The notes under the pieces are model-generated. The model made no database searches. It was given only the letters and a program-made list of their open reading frames with translations, and was not told where the DNA came from. Positions 8,905-16,684 of a stretch of DNA of 64,000 bases are shown piece by piece. Source of the DNA: Tolumonas osonensis (GTDB lineage Bacteria; Pseudomonadota; Gammaproteobacteria; Enterobacterales; Aeromonadaceae); assembly GCF_014202415.1 (NCBI RefSeq), contig NZ_JACHGR010000002.1, positions 124,001 to 188,000 of the forward strand, read 5' to 3'. Each line of letters starts with the position of its first letter. Position 1 is the first letter of the stretch. The position numbers and the translations under genes were made by a program.

Positions 8905-9954
8905 TTAAAGTTCCGGTGGCTGTTGCTTGGCATTAGTTAGTGTTGGTGGTCGATAGTTGAACTTAGCGTCTCGCCAGCGCATCCAGACACTTTCATCAAT
9001 AGTGACGTTGACCGCAGGGAGTCCTTTATTCCCCGTGGCGTATCGTCTGAAATATCGACCATCTCCCGAGGTTGTTATCTTGCGGAACCATGCATATGCA
9101 CCGTTCAGAAATTGTTTGAATGAATCTGTTGGAGGGCTCTTCCAGGCATCGCTGGCGGCCTTGAATTCATCCAGCTTCAGACCAGCATTTGCAGCTCGAT
9201 TCAGGATCCACTGCAAAGGGAGATCGGCAAGAGGATCGGCTCCATAGCCCCCGCCAACGTTGGCGTGCGCGCCGATGAACCAACGCTGTTCCACCTCAAT
9301 GTTTTCTGGTTTCTTTTCGCCGTTGGCGCTGGTCCAAAGAGCTACATCATAGGCAGCTCTATGCTCATCCAGTGCAACTGCATGATAAGCACGCTCCACA
9401 ATGCTGGAAAGTTCAGTATCGTGCCATGCATATGTGCCTTTTTCGGATAATAACGTTCCTGGTATCCCCAATGCACCTACGGTATCCCATACCCCGATAA
9501 AGTGGATCTTTGGTTGGTGGCTATAGTTCTTTCTGAAGTCTTCGCAGACCTTATTGGTCGGAGGCAAGCTCTTATCCCGGTAGATTTTTTCGGCCTTATC
9601 TAACAAACCCGGGGTGACAACATGTAGCAGACCACATTTTCGAATTAACCCAACGAGACTTCTTGCCGTATAAGCCCCCCGACTAAATCCAAAGACCCAT
9701 ATTTCATCTTCATCCGCATAACGCTTTGCAAGCCACTCGTATCCTTGGTGTAAATTCTTGCTAAGGCCGTAACCGAAGACACCACCTCTGAAGCGATCCA
9801 GCGTAGACGTGCCAACACCGGGATCATAGAAGAACCTCTGTCTTACATCACCGTCATAATCACGAATGAGTCGTGAAATCCGATAAACGTTTGTTTGATC
9901 TTCCGGATCATTCCAGGTGCCGTCGAACAGGATGATGAGCCTTTGTTTGGTCAT
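8905..9954 (-). CDS. DUF2235 alpha/beta hydrolase (T6SS Tle-like phospholipase domain)
   Basis: 349 residues starting MTKQRLIILFDGTWNDPEDQ, the usual DUF2235 opening, with the nucleophile-elbow motif GFSRGAYTAR near residue 90 and conserved HVGVWDTVG-like and GAHANVGGGY segments. The domain is shared with Tle type VI phospholipase effectors, but many stand-alone members are uncharacterised. There is no signal peptide, membrane segment, VgrG or immunity gene nearby. GGAGG lies 4 bases before the ATG. It follows the M15 peptidase gene by 38 bp on the same strand, implying one transcript that codes for a predicted lipid-cleaving and a predicted peptidoglycan-cleaving enzyme. Confidence 0.88.
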   Translation of the reverse strand: MTKQRLIILFDGTWNDPEDQTNVYRISRLIRDYDGDVRQRFFYDPGVGTSTLDRFRGGVFGYGLSKNLHQGYEWLAKRYADEDEIWVFGFSRGAYTARSLVGLIRKCGLLHVVTPGLLDKAEKIYRDKSLPPTNKVCEDFRKNYSHQPKIHFIGVWDTVGALGIPGTLLSEKGTYAWHDTELSSIVERAYHAVALDEHRAAYDVALWTSANGEKKPENIEVEQRWFIGAHANVGGGYGADPLADLPLQWILNRAANAGLKLDEFKAASDAWKSPPTDSFKQFLNGAYAWFRKITTSGDGRYFRRYATGNKGLPAVNVTIDESVWMRWRDAKFNYRPPTLTNAKQQPPEL

Positions 9955-9992
9955 ATGGCCTCCATTTGTCGATCTTGTGGCCTACTTTCGTG

Positions 9993-10601
9993 TTACACGT
10001 AGATAGGTTGTCGGTTGTCACGTCTCAAACGCAGTTCGGCAAGCATCTGTCTCTCGGTCAGGTCAGTTGCCCACATTGGTCGTAATTGAAAATGAGGTTG
10101 GTCAACGATGCTCTTCCAATTGCCACCCCATTCAAGACCTAAATCCATCCCCAAAGCACCAACAACCTTGTACTTGGTCGATTCCGGGAGGTACTTATTT
10201 CCCTCGAACACACCAACGTCAAATGCAATGCCAAAGTTGTGGTTGGAGTGCCCGCCACGGGCGTTAGTGACTATGTTCCCTGGTGTTGTTCGCCCTTGGG
10301 CATACAGGGCATCCTGTTCCTCATATGTTCTAAGCCCGCTAATAATCTTGATGTTTATTCCCATCTCAACCGATTTCTGTATGAGGGCCCGGGCAATCGG
10401 CTGTACTTCCGGCAATAGCGTAGCTATCACTTTTTCGCTGCGACTATCGACAGCATCAATAGTTACCAACGGTTTCTGAACGTCTACCTTCTTATTCACG
10501 ACCCGTTCGTAGATAGCGCTCCAAGTCTGAGGTCCAGCCTTACCATCAACATCAATGCCGAGTTCCCGTTGGACTGCTAAAATCATGTCCGTGATACGCA
10601 T
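9993..10601 (-). CDS. Peptidoglycan-binding M15 metallopeptidase (endolysin-like)
   Basis: 202 residues. Residues 3-35 (MILAVQRELGIDVDGKAGPQTW) form a peptidoglycan-binding type 1 domain, and the rest is an M15 L-Ala-D-Glu/D-Ala-D-Ala peptidase with the zinc signature SNHNFGIAFDV and the final ligand in DQPHFQL. Such enzymes cut peptide cross-bridges and are common as phage endolysins. No signal peptide is present. AGGAG abuts the first ATG (10607) with no gap but is 6 bases from the second, so 10601 is the better start. It is the promoter-proximal gene of a unit with the DUF2235 hydrolase; no holin or other phage gene is seen. Confidence 0.88.
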   Translation of the reverse strand: MRITDMILAVQRELGIDVDGKAGPQTWSAIYERVVNKKVDVQKPLVTIDAVDSRSEKVIATLLPEVQPIARALIQKSVEMGINIKIISGLRTYEEQDALYAQGRTTPGNIVTNARGGHSNHNFGIAFDVGVFEGNKYLPESTKYKVVGALGMDLGLEWGGNWKSIVDQPHFQLRPMWATDLTERQMLAELRLRRDNRQPIYV

Positions 10602-10788
10602 GGTCATCTCCTGGTATTGATAGTTATGGCCAATTCACACTGAACGCTTACTCATAGAAGCATAATAAGTATAGATTCGTTCGGAATAACTGCTACCTCA
10701 AATAAGACCACGAACCTTGGCTACAAGCCAGGGTGGGAGCAAGCAGCTCAGAGAACACAAAATGGCCAACTTAATAATGATGCTTTAG

Positions 10789-10804
10789 TGTGATAAATGT
10801 CACA
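10789..10804. promoter_or_regulatory. CRP binding site, perfect consensus core
   Basis: TGTGATAAATGTCACA has both TGTGA and TCACA arms intact with the standard 6-base spacer. It is 188 bp from the M15 start and 246 bp from the modA start, so the regulated gene is undecided. Confidence 0.6.
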
Positions 10805-10832
10805 TTTGTCGTTAATTGCGCACCGTTATGCA

Positions 10833-10866
10833 ACAAAGTGCACAATGATGTGCTGTGTCACTTTGT
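10833..10866. repeat. Nested inverted repeat upstream of modA
   Basis: ACAAAGTG (10833-10840) pairs with CACTTTGT (10859-10866), and inside it GCAC pairs with GTGC. It could be an operator or an RNA hairpin; no protein can be assigned. Confidence 0.4.
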
Positions 10867-11005
10867 CTGTTTTCATAAAAACCAAATATTTATCTACCAT
10901 TAAATAAATCCATTTATATCAATAATATAGCTTTTATTTGCCATCGGTGGTGGCTATTAAAAAATAGTCGTATCAGTAAATTGAACAATTCAGGCAAGCC
11001 TTGTG

Positions 11006-11027
11006 CATATTTGTACATAACGATATG
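11006..11027 (+). promoter_or_regulatory. Possible ModE-type site before modA
   Basis: TACATAACG (11014-11022) equals one half of the E. coli modA ModE box; the other half is poorly kept, though CATAT...ATATG flank it symmetrically. Position, 23 bp before the modA ATG, suits repression by molybdate-loaded ModE. No modE gene is in the window. Confidence 0.3.
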
Positions 11028-11049
11028 TGAAATGCGCCAAGGAGTGCCT

Positions 11050-11805
11050 ATGTTGTCATTACGTAAGAATCAGCTCGCCACTGCTTTATTGCTGTTAACG
11101 CCATGCCTTTCTTTTGCTGATGAAGTCAAGGTTGCGGTTGCGGCCAACTTTGCTAAGCCACTCGAAGAAATCGGAAAATCCTTCCAGAAAGATACCGGAC
11201 ATACCCTGCTGATATCCTCCGGTGCGACCGGCAAGTTATTCGTTCAGATTCAGAATGGCGCACCATTTGAAGTCATGGTGAGCGCAGACAGCAAGACCCC
11301 GGGAAAGCTGGTTAAGGAAGAACTGGCATTGGCGGATACACAATTTACCTATGCAAAAGGCAAATTGGTGCTGTGGTCGGCGAATGCAAATACCGTTGAT
11401 AGCAAAGGTGAGGTACTGAAAACCGGTAACTACGCTCATCTGGCGGTCGGTAATCCCAAAACGGCACCTTATGGTGCAGCGGCTTATGAAGTACTGGAAA
11501 AGCTGGGGCTGATGGCTACTGTGAAATCCAAATTTGTTCAGGGTGAAAACATTACGCAGGTAAAACAATTCGTTGAGACCGGTAATGCAGAATTGGGCTT
11601 TGTCGCCGCTTCGCAGGCCTATAAAGACGGCAAACTCATCCAGGGCTCTGCCTGGGAGGTACCTCTCGATATGTATAGCCCACTGACTCAAGATGCAGTG
11701 TTACTGAAGAAGGGGACGGATAATCCTGCAGCAACCGAACTGTTGAATTACCTCAAAGGCGACAAAGCAAAAGCCATTATTCATAGCTACGGCTATATCG
11801 ATTAA
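11050..11805 (+). CDS. modA: Molybdate ABC transporter, periplasmic binding protein
   Basis: 251 residues with a Sec signal peptide cut after LSFA, then DEVKVAVAANFAKPLEEIGKSF. The oxyanion-binding segments of ModA are visible: AANF, SSGATGKL and APFEVMVSAD. The protein captures molybdate (or tungstate) in the periplasm and hands it to ModBC. The ATG at 11050 has AAGGAG 5 bases upstream; the longer in-frame start at 10981 would bury the signal peptide. The next gene is a molbindin, but modB and modC do not follow, so the permease must be coded elsewhere. Confidence 0.93.
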   Translation: MLSLRKNQLATALLLLTPCLSFADEVKVAVAANFAKPLEEIGKSFQKDTGHTLLISSGATGKLFVQIQNGAPFEVMVSADSKTPGKLVKEELALADTQFTYAKGKLVLWSANANTVDSKGEVLKTGNYAHLAVGNPKTAPYGAAAYEVLEKLGLMATVKSKFVQGENITQVKQFVETGNAELGFVAASQAYKDGKLIQGSAWEVPLDMYSPLTQDAVLLKKGTDNPAATELLNYLKGDKAKAIIHSYGYID

Positions 11806-11850
11806 GTGGCAGTTATTACCAATAGAACGATAACAGAAAAGGAGATTTTT

Positions 11851-12279
11851 ATGGCTATCAGTGCTCGTAATGTATTTGCAGGAACTGTACGTGAGATTCG
11901 TGAAGGTGCCGTGAACGCAGAGGTTTCACTGTCAGTTGGTGGTGGCGATATTATTGTCGCTACCGTGACATTAGATAGCCTGACGGCGCTGGGATTAGCG
12001 GCAGGCAAGGCCGTAACTGCCTATATTAAGGCACCATCAGTCATGTTAGTGACAGGCGATGATTCGACCAAATACAGCGCCCGTAATCACCTGAAAGGTT
12101 CTGTGGCCGAAGTAAAAACCGGTGCAGTGAACAGCGAAGTGGTCGTTAAGCTGGCTGGCGGCCATGATGTAAAAGCCATTGTGACTAATGAGGCCGTTAG
12201 CGAACTTGGCCTAAGTGCTGGTTCAGCTGCGGGTGTCTTGTTTAAAGCCGGCAGCGTGATTCTGGGTGTTTCTGCCTGA
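11851..12279 (+). CDS. Molbindin with two Mop (TOBE) domains, ModG-like
   Basis: 142 residues made of two tandem Mop repeats (about 4-70 and 73-141), each opening SARN-F/H-GTV and ending with a KAPSVMLVTG or KAGSVILGVS strand. This length and layout match ModG of Azotobacter, a cytoplasmic protein that stores or buffers molybdate as an oligomer. AAAGGAG precedes the ATG at 11851; the upstream in-frame ATG at 11806 lacks one. It lies 45 bp after modA and is probably co-transcribed, tying uptake to storage. Confidence 0.9.
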   Translation: MAISARNVFAGTVREIREGAVNAEVSLSVGGGDIIVATVTLDSLTALGLAAGKAVTAYIKAPSVMLVTGDDSTKYSARNHLKGSVAEVKTGAVNSEVVVKLAGGHDVKAIVTNEAVSELGLSAGSAAGVLFKAGSVILGVSA

Positions 12280-12287
12280 TTGATATC

Positions 12288-12321
12288 TCTCTACCGCCTG
12301 TATCAGGCAGGCGGTTAGAGA
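12288..12321. terminator. Hairpin between molbindin gene and mqo
   Basis: TCTCTACCGCCTG pairs with CAGGCGGTTAGAGA with a single bulged T. There is no U-run on either strand, so termination is plausible by position between convergent genes but not proven by sequence. Confidence 0.5.
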
Positions 12322-12344
12322 AGGCGAAGGGCATCAAAACCTCA

Positions 12345-13838
12345 TCATGCGAACAGCTTAAGCCTGCTCAGCGTATTCTTTCTGACTGTCGCCAACAACC
12401 TGGCATCGTCGATCAACGAACTTCCATACGATGGAATCATTGTTTTCAGTCTGTCCTGCCAGGCGAGAGATTGCATCTGCTGCGGGAAGCAGCGTTCCAG
12501 CACATTCAACATGGTTTTGACGCTGACGGAAGCACCCGGGGAAGCGCCGAGCAGCGCAGCCAGGCTGCCGTCTTCCGCGGCCACGATTTCCGTGCCGAAC
12601 TCCAGTTTGCCCCATTTCTGATTGCAGCGTTTGATCACCTGTACCCGTTTACCGGCATGGGCGAGTGTCCAGTCTTCTGCGCGGGCATCGGGGATGAATC
12701 CCTGCAATAACTGCATCCGGTCACTGTGACTTTGGAAAACCTCTTTCACCAGATATTTGGTTAAATCCAGATTGTTTTTACCCGCGCCAATCAGACTTTT
12801 CAGATTGTCTGTCCGTACTGATTTAACCAGATCCAGCGAGGAACCGTGTTTCAGGAATTTTGTTGTAAAACCGGCATAGGGCCCGAATAACAGGCTCTTT
12901 TTGCCATCAATAATCCGGGTATCCAGATGCGGTACCGACATCGGCGGAGCGCCCACCGGTGCCAGACTGTATACCTTCGCATGATGTTGCTGGATCAGGG
13001 CTTCATTCTGACAAATCAGCCACTGTCCGCTGACAGGGAATCCGCCGTAACCAGCAGCTTCTTCAATGCCGGATTTTTGTAAAAGATGCAAGGCGACACC
13101 ACCGGCCCCCAGGAAAACAAAAGGGCTTTCGATAGTGAGTTTTTCCGAATTATTCTGTTTGCTGACTCTGACAGCCCAGGCTTTTTTTGAACCCGGAACA
13201 CGGTGTAAATTCAGCACCCGGGTATCGGTCATCAGTTCAAAATTAGCATTTTTCTGCAGATAACTGACCAGCGTGCGGGTGAGGGCACCGAAATTCACAT
13301 CAGCACCATGTTCAACCCGTGTTGCTGCCAACCGGGGTTCGGCCGGGCGAGCCGCCATCATCACAGGCATCCAGTCATATAATGTCTGGTTGTCTTCCGT
13401 CCACTGCATTTCGGCAAAAAGGGGATGAGACTTAAGCTGCGTATATCTTGCTTTAAGATAGTCGATATTGTTCTGACCCCAGACAGCGCTGAGGTGTGGT
13501 ACACGATTGATAAACGATGCTGGCACGATGTTATGCGGATCGGCCTCGGTCAAATGTGACCAGAATTGCAGTGAAACCTCAAACGCCGCGTTAATTTCCA
13601 GCGCCCGCTGGATCTGGACATGTCCGTTTTTGTCCTGCGGTGTGTAATTCAGTTCGCAATAGCCGGCATGACCGGTTCCGGCGTTATTCAACGCCTTGGA
13701 ACTTTCCAGCGCGATATCGGGTAATTTTTCAATCATGCAGATATGTAAAGCGGGATCCAGACGATGAATCAGCATTGCCAAAGTGGCACTCATGATCCCG
13801 CCGCCAACTAAAGTCACATCCGCATGAATTGAAGCCAT
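12345..13838 (-). CDS. mqo: Malate:quinone oxidoreductase
   Basis: A 497-residue FAD-dependent membrane-associated enzyme that oxidises malate to oxaloacetate and passes electrons to quinone. The N-terminal dinucleotide fold has VTLVGGGIMSATLA, and the segment NNAGTGHAGYCELNYTP is characteristic of Mqo. The ATG at 13838 (MASIHADV) places the FAD motif at the normal distance from the N-terminus; two upstream in-frame starts add unrelated sequence. The gene stands alone, convergent with the molybdate genes. Confidence 0.93.
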   Translation of the reverse strand: MASIHADVTLVGGGIMSATLAMLIHRLDPALHICMIEKLPDIALESSKALNNAGTGHAGYCELNYTPQDKNGHVQIQRALEINAAFEVSLQFWSHLTEADPHNIVPASFINRVPHLSAVWGQNNIDYLKARYTQLKSHPLFAEMQWTEDNQTLYDWMPVMMAARPAEPRLAATRVEHGADVNFGALTRTLVSYLQKNANFELMTDTRVLNLHRVPGSKKAWAVRVSKQNNSEKLTIESPFVFLGAGGVALHLLQKSGIEEAAGYGGFPVSGQWLICQNEALIQQHHAKVYSLAPVGAPPMSVPHLDTRIIDGKKSLLFGPYAGFTTKFLKHGSSLDLVKSVRTDNLKSLIGAGKNNLDLTKYLVKEVFQSHSDRMQLLQGFIPDARAEDWTLAHAGKRVQVIKRCNQKWGKLEFGTEIVAAEDGSLAALLGASPGASVSVKTMLNVLERCFPQQMQSLAWQDRLKTMIPSYGSSLIDDARLLATVRKNTLSRLKLFA

Positions 13839-14056
13839 GAAACAACCCTGTTCAGAATTCATTAAAGGTGCATTATAAATGCTTTTTAATGATGTGTGTT
13901 GTTTTTCTGTCCAAATTTGCAGAAGCATTTGCTAACGGGATGATACGATCAATTCATTGTTATCGTTGCTGATTTACTGGCACAAATGTATCAGTCTGAT
14001 TGGGCTATGCTTGTATTGGGTCAGGGTTTCCTGTTCAATATCGGCAAATATTTTAT

Positions 14057-14068
14057 TGCATATGCTAC
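14057..14068. promoter_or_regulatory. TTGCATATGCTA palindromic motif before DUF134 gene
   Basis: The palindrome GCATATGC (14058-14065) sits 15 bp before the DUF134 ATG, just ahead of its AAAGGAG. The same 12-base motif occurs twice at 15841-15885. The position fits an autorepressor site. Confidence 0.5.
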
Positions 14069-14080
14069 AAAGGAGTGTTT

Positions 14081-14362
14081 ATGGGACGTCCTAAGATCCC
14101 TCGGAATATTTGTGGTAAACCCGCAGATAGCTGCTTTAAACCGAATGGTATTCCTATGAGTAATCTGGAACGGATTGAATTGGCTCCTGACGAGTTTGAA
14201 GCATTGCGGCTAGTTGATTTGCAGGGAATGCTGCAACAGGATGCAGCCGTTGTGATGGGCGTATCCCGGCAGACATTAGCGAATCTGGTTAAGGCGGCAC
14301 GGTGCAAAGTGGTTGATTGTCTGGTACATGGCAAGGCGCTGATGATGCATCAGGCGGGTTGA
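14081..14362 (+). CDS. DUF134 (UPF0251) helix-turn-helix protein
   Basis: 93 residues with the family opening MGRPKIPRNI, two cysteines (ICGKPADSC), the segment LAPDEFEALRLVDLQGMLQQDAA and a sigma-70 region 4-like HTH (GVSRQTLANLVKAARCKV). DUF134 proteins are poorly characterised putative regulators that, as I recall, often neighbour NifX-like dinitrogenase cofactor proteins; one is present at 16049. The conserved Cys residues could bind metal or sense persulfide. ATG 14081 follows AAAGGAG. The gene is 26 bp ahead of the persulfide dioxygenase gene, so it probably heads that operon and controls it. Confidence 0.9.
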   Translation: MGRPKIPRNICGKPADSCFKPNGIPMSNLERIELAPDEFEALRLVDLQGMLQQDAAVVMGVSRQTLANLVKAARCKVVDCLVHGKALMMHQAG

Positions 14363-14388
14363 ATTTACTGGTCTGTCGGGGAGGTACT

Positions 14389-15252
14389 ATGAATCCACAG
14401 GTCCATGCCTTTTTCGATGATATTACGTTTACGTACAGTTATGTCGTGGTTGACCCAGGATCTGGAAAATGCGCATTAGTTGATTCCGTACTGAATTACG
14501 ATCAGTCCTCCGGACGAACCTCATTAACTGCGGCAAACCGGTTAATTGAGTTTGTAAAAGCAAATAATCTGCAGGTGGAATGGCTGCTTGAGACCCATGT
14601 CCATGCTGATCATTTAAGTGCGGCCTCTTATCTGAAGACGATGTTTGGCGGAAAGCTGGCGATAGGCGCGAATATCACGGTAGTTCAGAACACGTTCGGA
14701 AAACTCTTTAACGCCGGTAGCGATTTTGCGGTTGATGGCAGTCAGTTTGATCACTTGTTCCACGACGGTGAAATTTTTCAATTGGGGGGAATCACCGCCC
14801 GCGCGATGCATACCCCCGGTCATACACCGGCCTGTATGACTTATGTGATTGGTGATGCAGCATTTGTCGGTGACACATTATTTATGCCTGACTATGGCAC
14901 GGCACGCTGTGATTTTCCCGGTGGGGATGCGGCAACGCTGTATCAATCAATCCAGAAGCTGTTTTTGCTGCCGGATGAAACACGGGTTTTTATGTGTCAT
15001 GACTATAAAGCCCCAGGCCGGGATCATTTCCTGTATGAAACCACGATCAGGGAAGAAAAAAATCATAATGTGCATGTGCACTGTGGCATTCAACAAGACG
15101 CATTTGTGGCAATGCGTAAAGCCAGAGATGCCACATTAAAGATGCCGGCACTGATCCTGCCAGCAGTTCAGGTCAATATGCGGGCCGGTGAATTACCACC
15201 GGAAGAAGAAAACGGTATTCGTTATCTTAAAATTCCACTGAACAAAATTTAA
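14389..15252 (+). CDS. Persulfide dioxygenase-like metallo-beta-lactamase fold protein (ETHE1/Blh type)
   Basis: 287 residues. The metal motif is H70-V-H72-A-D74-H75 in ETHVHADH, with further ligands in HTPGHTPAC and GDTLFMPD. The segment DYGTARCDFPGGD is the mark of the ETHE1/Blh branch, iron enzymes that oxidise glutathione persulfide to sulfite and relieve sulfide stress. ATG 14389 is preceded by GGGGAGGT. It is co-directional with the DUF134 gene and a half-size TauE/SafE exporter. In Xylella and Agrobacterium, blh and a TauE-like gene are under the ArsR-type regulator BigR, which is absent here; DUF134 may replace it. Confidence 0.88.
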   Translation: MNPQVHAFFDDITFTYSYVVVDPGSGKCALVDSVLNYDQSSGRTSLTAANRLIEFVKANNLQVEWLLETHVHADHLSAASYLKTMFGGKLAIGANITVVQNTFGKLFNAGSDFAVDGSQFDHLFHDGEIFQLGGITARAMHTPGHTPACMTYVIGDAAFVGDTLFMPDYGTARCDFPGGDAATLYQSIQKLFLLPDETRVFMCHDYKAPGRDHFLYETTIREEKNHNVHVHCGIQQDAFVAMRKARDATLKMPALILPAVQVNMRAGELPPEEENGIRYLKIPLNKI

Positions 15253-15329
15253 CCAGGGAAACATCGTTCAGCAATAACACGCGTAAATTGTGATACCATA
15301 ACCCCATCAATAACAGGGTTTATAGTGAA

Positions 15330-15701
15330 ATGATGCTATTGTCAGGTCTAATGCTGATAGGCTTATCAGCGGGTATTTTGTCCGGACTGTTTGGCATTGG
15401 CGGTGGCGTTTTGATCGTTCCTGCCCTGATGTACGGACTTGGTTTCAGTCAGAAACTGGCAACAGGAACCAGTCTGGCTATTCTGTTACCGCCCGTCGGT
15501 ATTGCCGCAGTGATGGAATATTACCGGCATGGCGCTGTGAATATTAAAGCCGCCATGGTCATTGCCATCATGGTTGTCCTCGGAAGCTGGCTGGGCTCAA
15601 AGTTTTCTGTAGGCATGGACCCGGCTACGATGAAGCTACTCTTCGGTGTTTTTTTAATCCTCCTCGGGGGATACATGATTTATGATGCAATGTCCGGTTG
15701 A
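15330..15701 (+). CDS. Half-size TauE/SafE-family membrane protein
   Basis: 123 residues with about four membrane helices. The opening SAGILSGLFGIGGGVLIVPAL and the GTSLAI segment are the TauE/SafE repeat, but full-length members have two such halves (about 250 residues); this one has a single half and would need to dimerise. TauE proteins are linked to export of sulfite and organosulfonates, so it could remove sulfite made by the preceding persulfide dioxygenase. The gap to that gene is 77 bp. Two adjacent ATG codons are possible starts. Confidence 0.82.
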   Translation: MMLLSGLMLIGLSAGILSGLFGIGGGVLIVPALMYGLGFSQKLATGTSLAILLPPVGIAAVMEYYRHGAVNIKAAMVIAIMVVLGSWLGSKFSVGMDPATMKLLFGVFLILLGGYMIYDAMSG

Positions 15702-15713
15702 ACATTCAACCGG
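15694..15713. repeat. Perfect hairpin at the end of the TauE gene
   Basis: CCGGTTG / CAACCGG (extendable by two pairs) overlaps the stop codon. No T-run follows, so it may be an mRNA end-stabilising hairpin rather than a terminator. Confidence 0.45.
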
Positions 15714-15766
15714 CTATTCCTGCCTATCGAATTTCCTTTTCTCATCAATCAAATTCATTATCAAAG

Positions 15767-15829
15767 AGCCTGTTCTGACAACGCTATCTCAGTAATGGTA
15801 CCGATGTCGGGCAGGCTTTGTCTTTTTCC
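15767..15829 (+). terminator. Possible intrinsic terminator after the TauE gene
   Basis: AGCCTGTTCTGAC and GTCGGGCAGGCT can pair imperfectly around a long loop, followed by the T-rich run TTGTCTTTTTCC. The long loop lowers confidence. Confidence 0.4.
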
Positions 15830-15840
15830 TTTCAAATATA

Positions 15841-15885
15841 TTGCATATGCCAATTAACGGTATTATAGTTTGCATATGCTAATTA
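15841..15885. promoter_or_regulatory. Direct pair of TTGCATATGCYAATTA motifs
   Basis: TTGCATATGCCAATTA (15841-15856) and TTGCATATGCTAATTA (15870-15885) differ at one base and start 29 bp apart, close to whole helical turns, so two dimers could bind the same DNA face. They lie 163 bp before the NifX-like gene. The 12-base core recurs before the DUF134 gene. Confidence 0.55.
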
Positions 15886-16048
15886 TTGCCGTTCCCGATT
15901 TTCTGGATGTGAATGTTTTGAAAGGCAATGTCGCGTCAGGGGATGGCAGTAATTGGCTGCATCAGGTCATAACTCGTTGCTGTAATTTGCAGGAAGTTAC
16001 CAGGATCGGGAAAGACCACTCCGTTATTTTGTTATAGAGGTACGTCCG

Positions 16049-16597
16049 ATGATTACTGCTATTCCTATGAAAGAAGATCGTGTCGCCAGTCATTTTACTA
16101 AGGCTGACAGCTTTGTTTTTGTTAATGAAAACGGTGACGTCTTATCCCGTAAGGCAAACCCTGCGCTGAATGCAAATTGTTCCGGCAAAAAAGATTTACT
16201 CGACATGCTGCAGGCTGAAAATGCGCAACGGGTTATTGTCCGGAATATCGGTGAACGGATTCTCGGCAAATTGCTCGAAAGTCAGTTTGCTGTATATCAG
16301 ACCCGCTGTGGCCGCCAAAGTGTAAAAGAATTGGTTAGTGAACAGGCTGACAAGTTGACGCACATGACCAGTCCATCACAAGGTCGTCAATCATTGAACT
16401 ATGAAGCTAAGCAGGCCAACGGTGGATGTGGCTGTGAGCACGAAGGGCATGAAGGTCGTCAATCTTGCTGCGGTCATGACGATAAAGGTCATTCACATGA
16501 ACATGTTCATCAGCATGGCGCTGGCCGTTGTTGCCAAAGCCGCGACGATGCACAGGTTGCAGGGCGTGGTCATGGCCGGGGGCGTTGCTGCCATTAA
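16049..16597 (+). CDS. NifX-like (dinitrogenase Fe-Mo cofactor family) protein with Cys/His-rich tail
   Basis: 182 residues. Residues 1-105 follow the dinitrogenase iron-molybdenum cofactor biosynthesis fold (ITAIPMKEDRVASHFTKADSFVFV...NIGERILGKL), a small ribonuclease-H-like domain that binds Fe-S or Fe-Mo clusters. From residue 120 on, the tail is packed with cysteines (four CC or CGC clusters) and about ten histidines, ending GRCCH, and looks like a metal-binding or storage extension. No nif structural genes are in view, so a role outside nitrogenase is likely. It follows the double TTGCATATGCYA motif and may belong to the DUF134 regulon. Confidence 0.85.
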   Translation: MITAIPMKEDRVASHFTKADSFVFVNENGDVLSRKANPALNANCSGKKDLLDMLQAENAQRVIVRNIGERILGKLLESQFAVYQTRCGRQSVKELVSEQADKLTHMTSPSQGRQSLNYEAKQANGGCGCEHEGHEGRQSCCGHDDKGHSHEHVHQHGAGRCCQSRDDAQVAGRGHGRGRCCH

Positions 16598-16642
16598 TTT
16601 GGACAACGGCTGAGGAACTATCAGCTGAGTAATCAATGATGT

Positions 16643-16666
16643 TCAGGAAGGCGAAAGTCTTCCTGA
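16643..16666 (+). repeat. Hairpin between NifX-like and thioesterase genes
   Basis: TCAGGAAG / CTTCCTGA forms a perfect 8-bp stem around an 8-base loop. Without a T-run it may be a processing or stabilising hairpin inside a shared transcript. Confidence 0.35.
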
Positions 16667-16684
16667 TCTGAATGTAGGAATAGC

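Larger units (their letters stand above)
10602..11049. other. Divergent M15 / modA intergenic control region
   Basis: 448 bp without a gene. It contains a perfect CRP consensus site, a nested inverted repeat and a ModE-like half site, listed separately. The part next to the M15 gene (10620-10760) has only a small imperfect hairpin around 10714-10731. Confidence 0.6.
15702..16048. other. TauE / NifX-like intergenic region
   Basis: 347 bp without a gene. It holds a terminator candidate (15767-15829), the double TTGCATATGCYAATTA repeat (15841-15885) and then about 160 bp in which I see no defined element apart from the Shine-Dalgarno AGAGGT before the NifX-like gene. Confidence 0.55.

Noticed and set aside
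9092-9099. A further GCATATGC
   Set aside because: It lies inside the DUF2235 coding sequence and lacks the TT...YA flanks of the three intergenic copies; one chance occurrence is expected.
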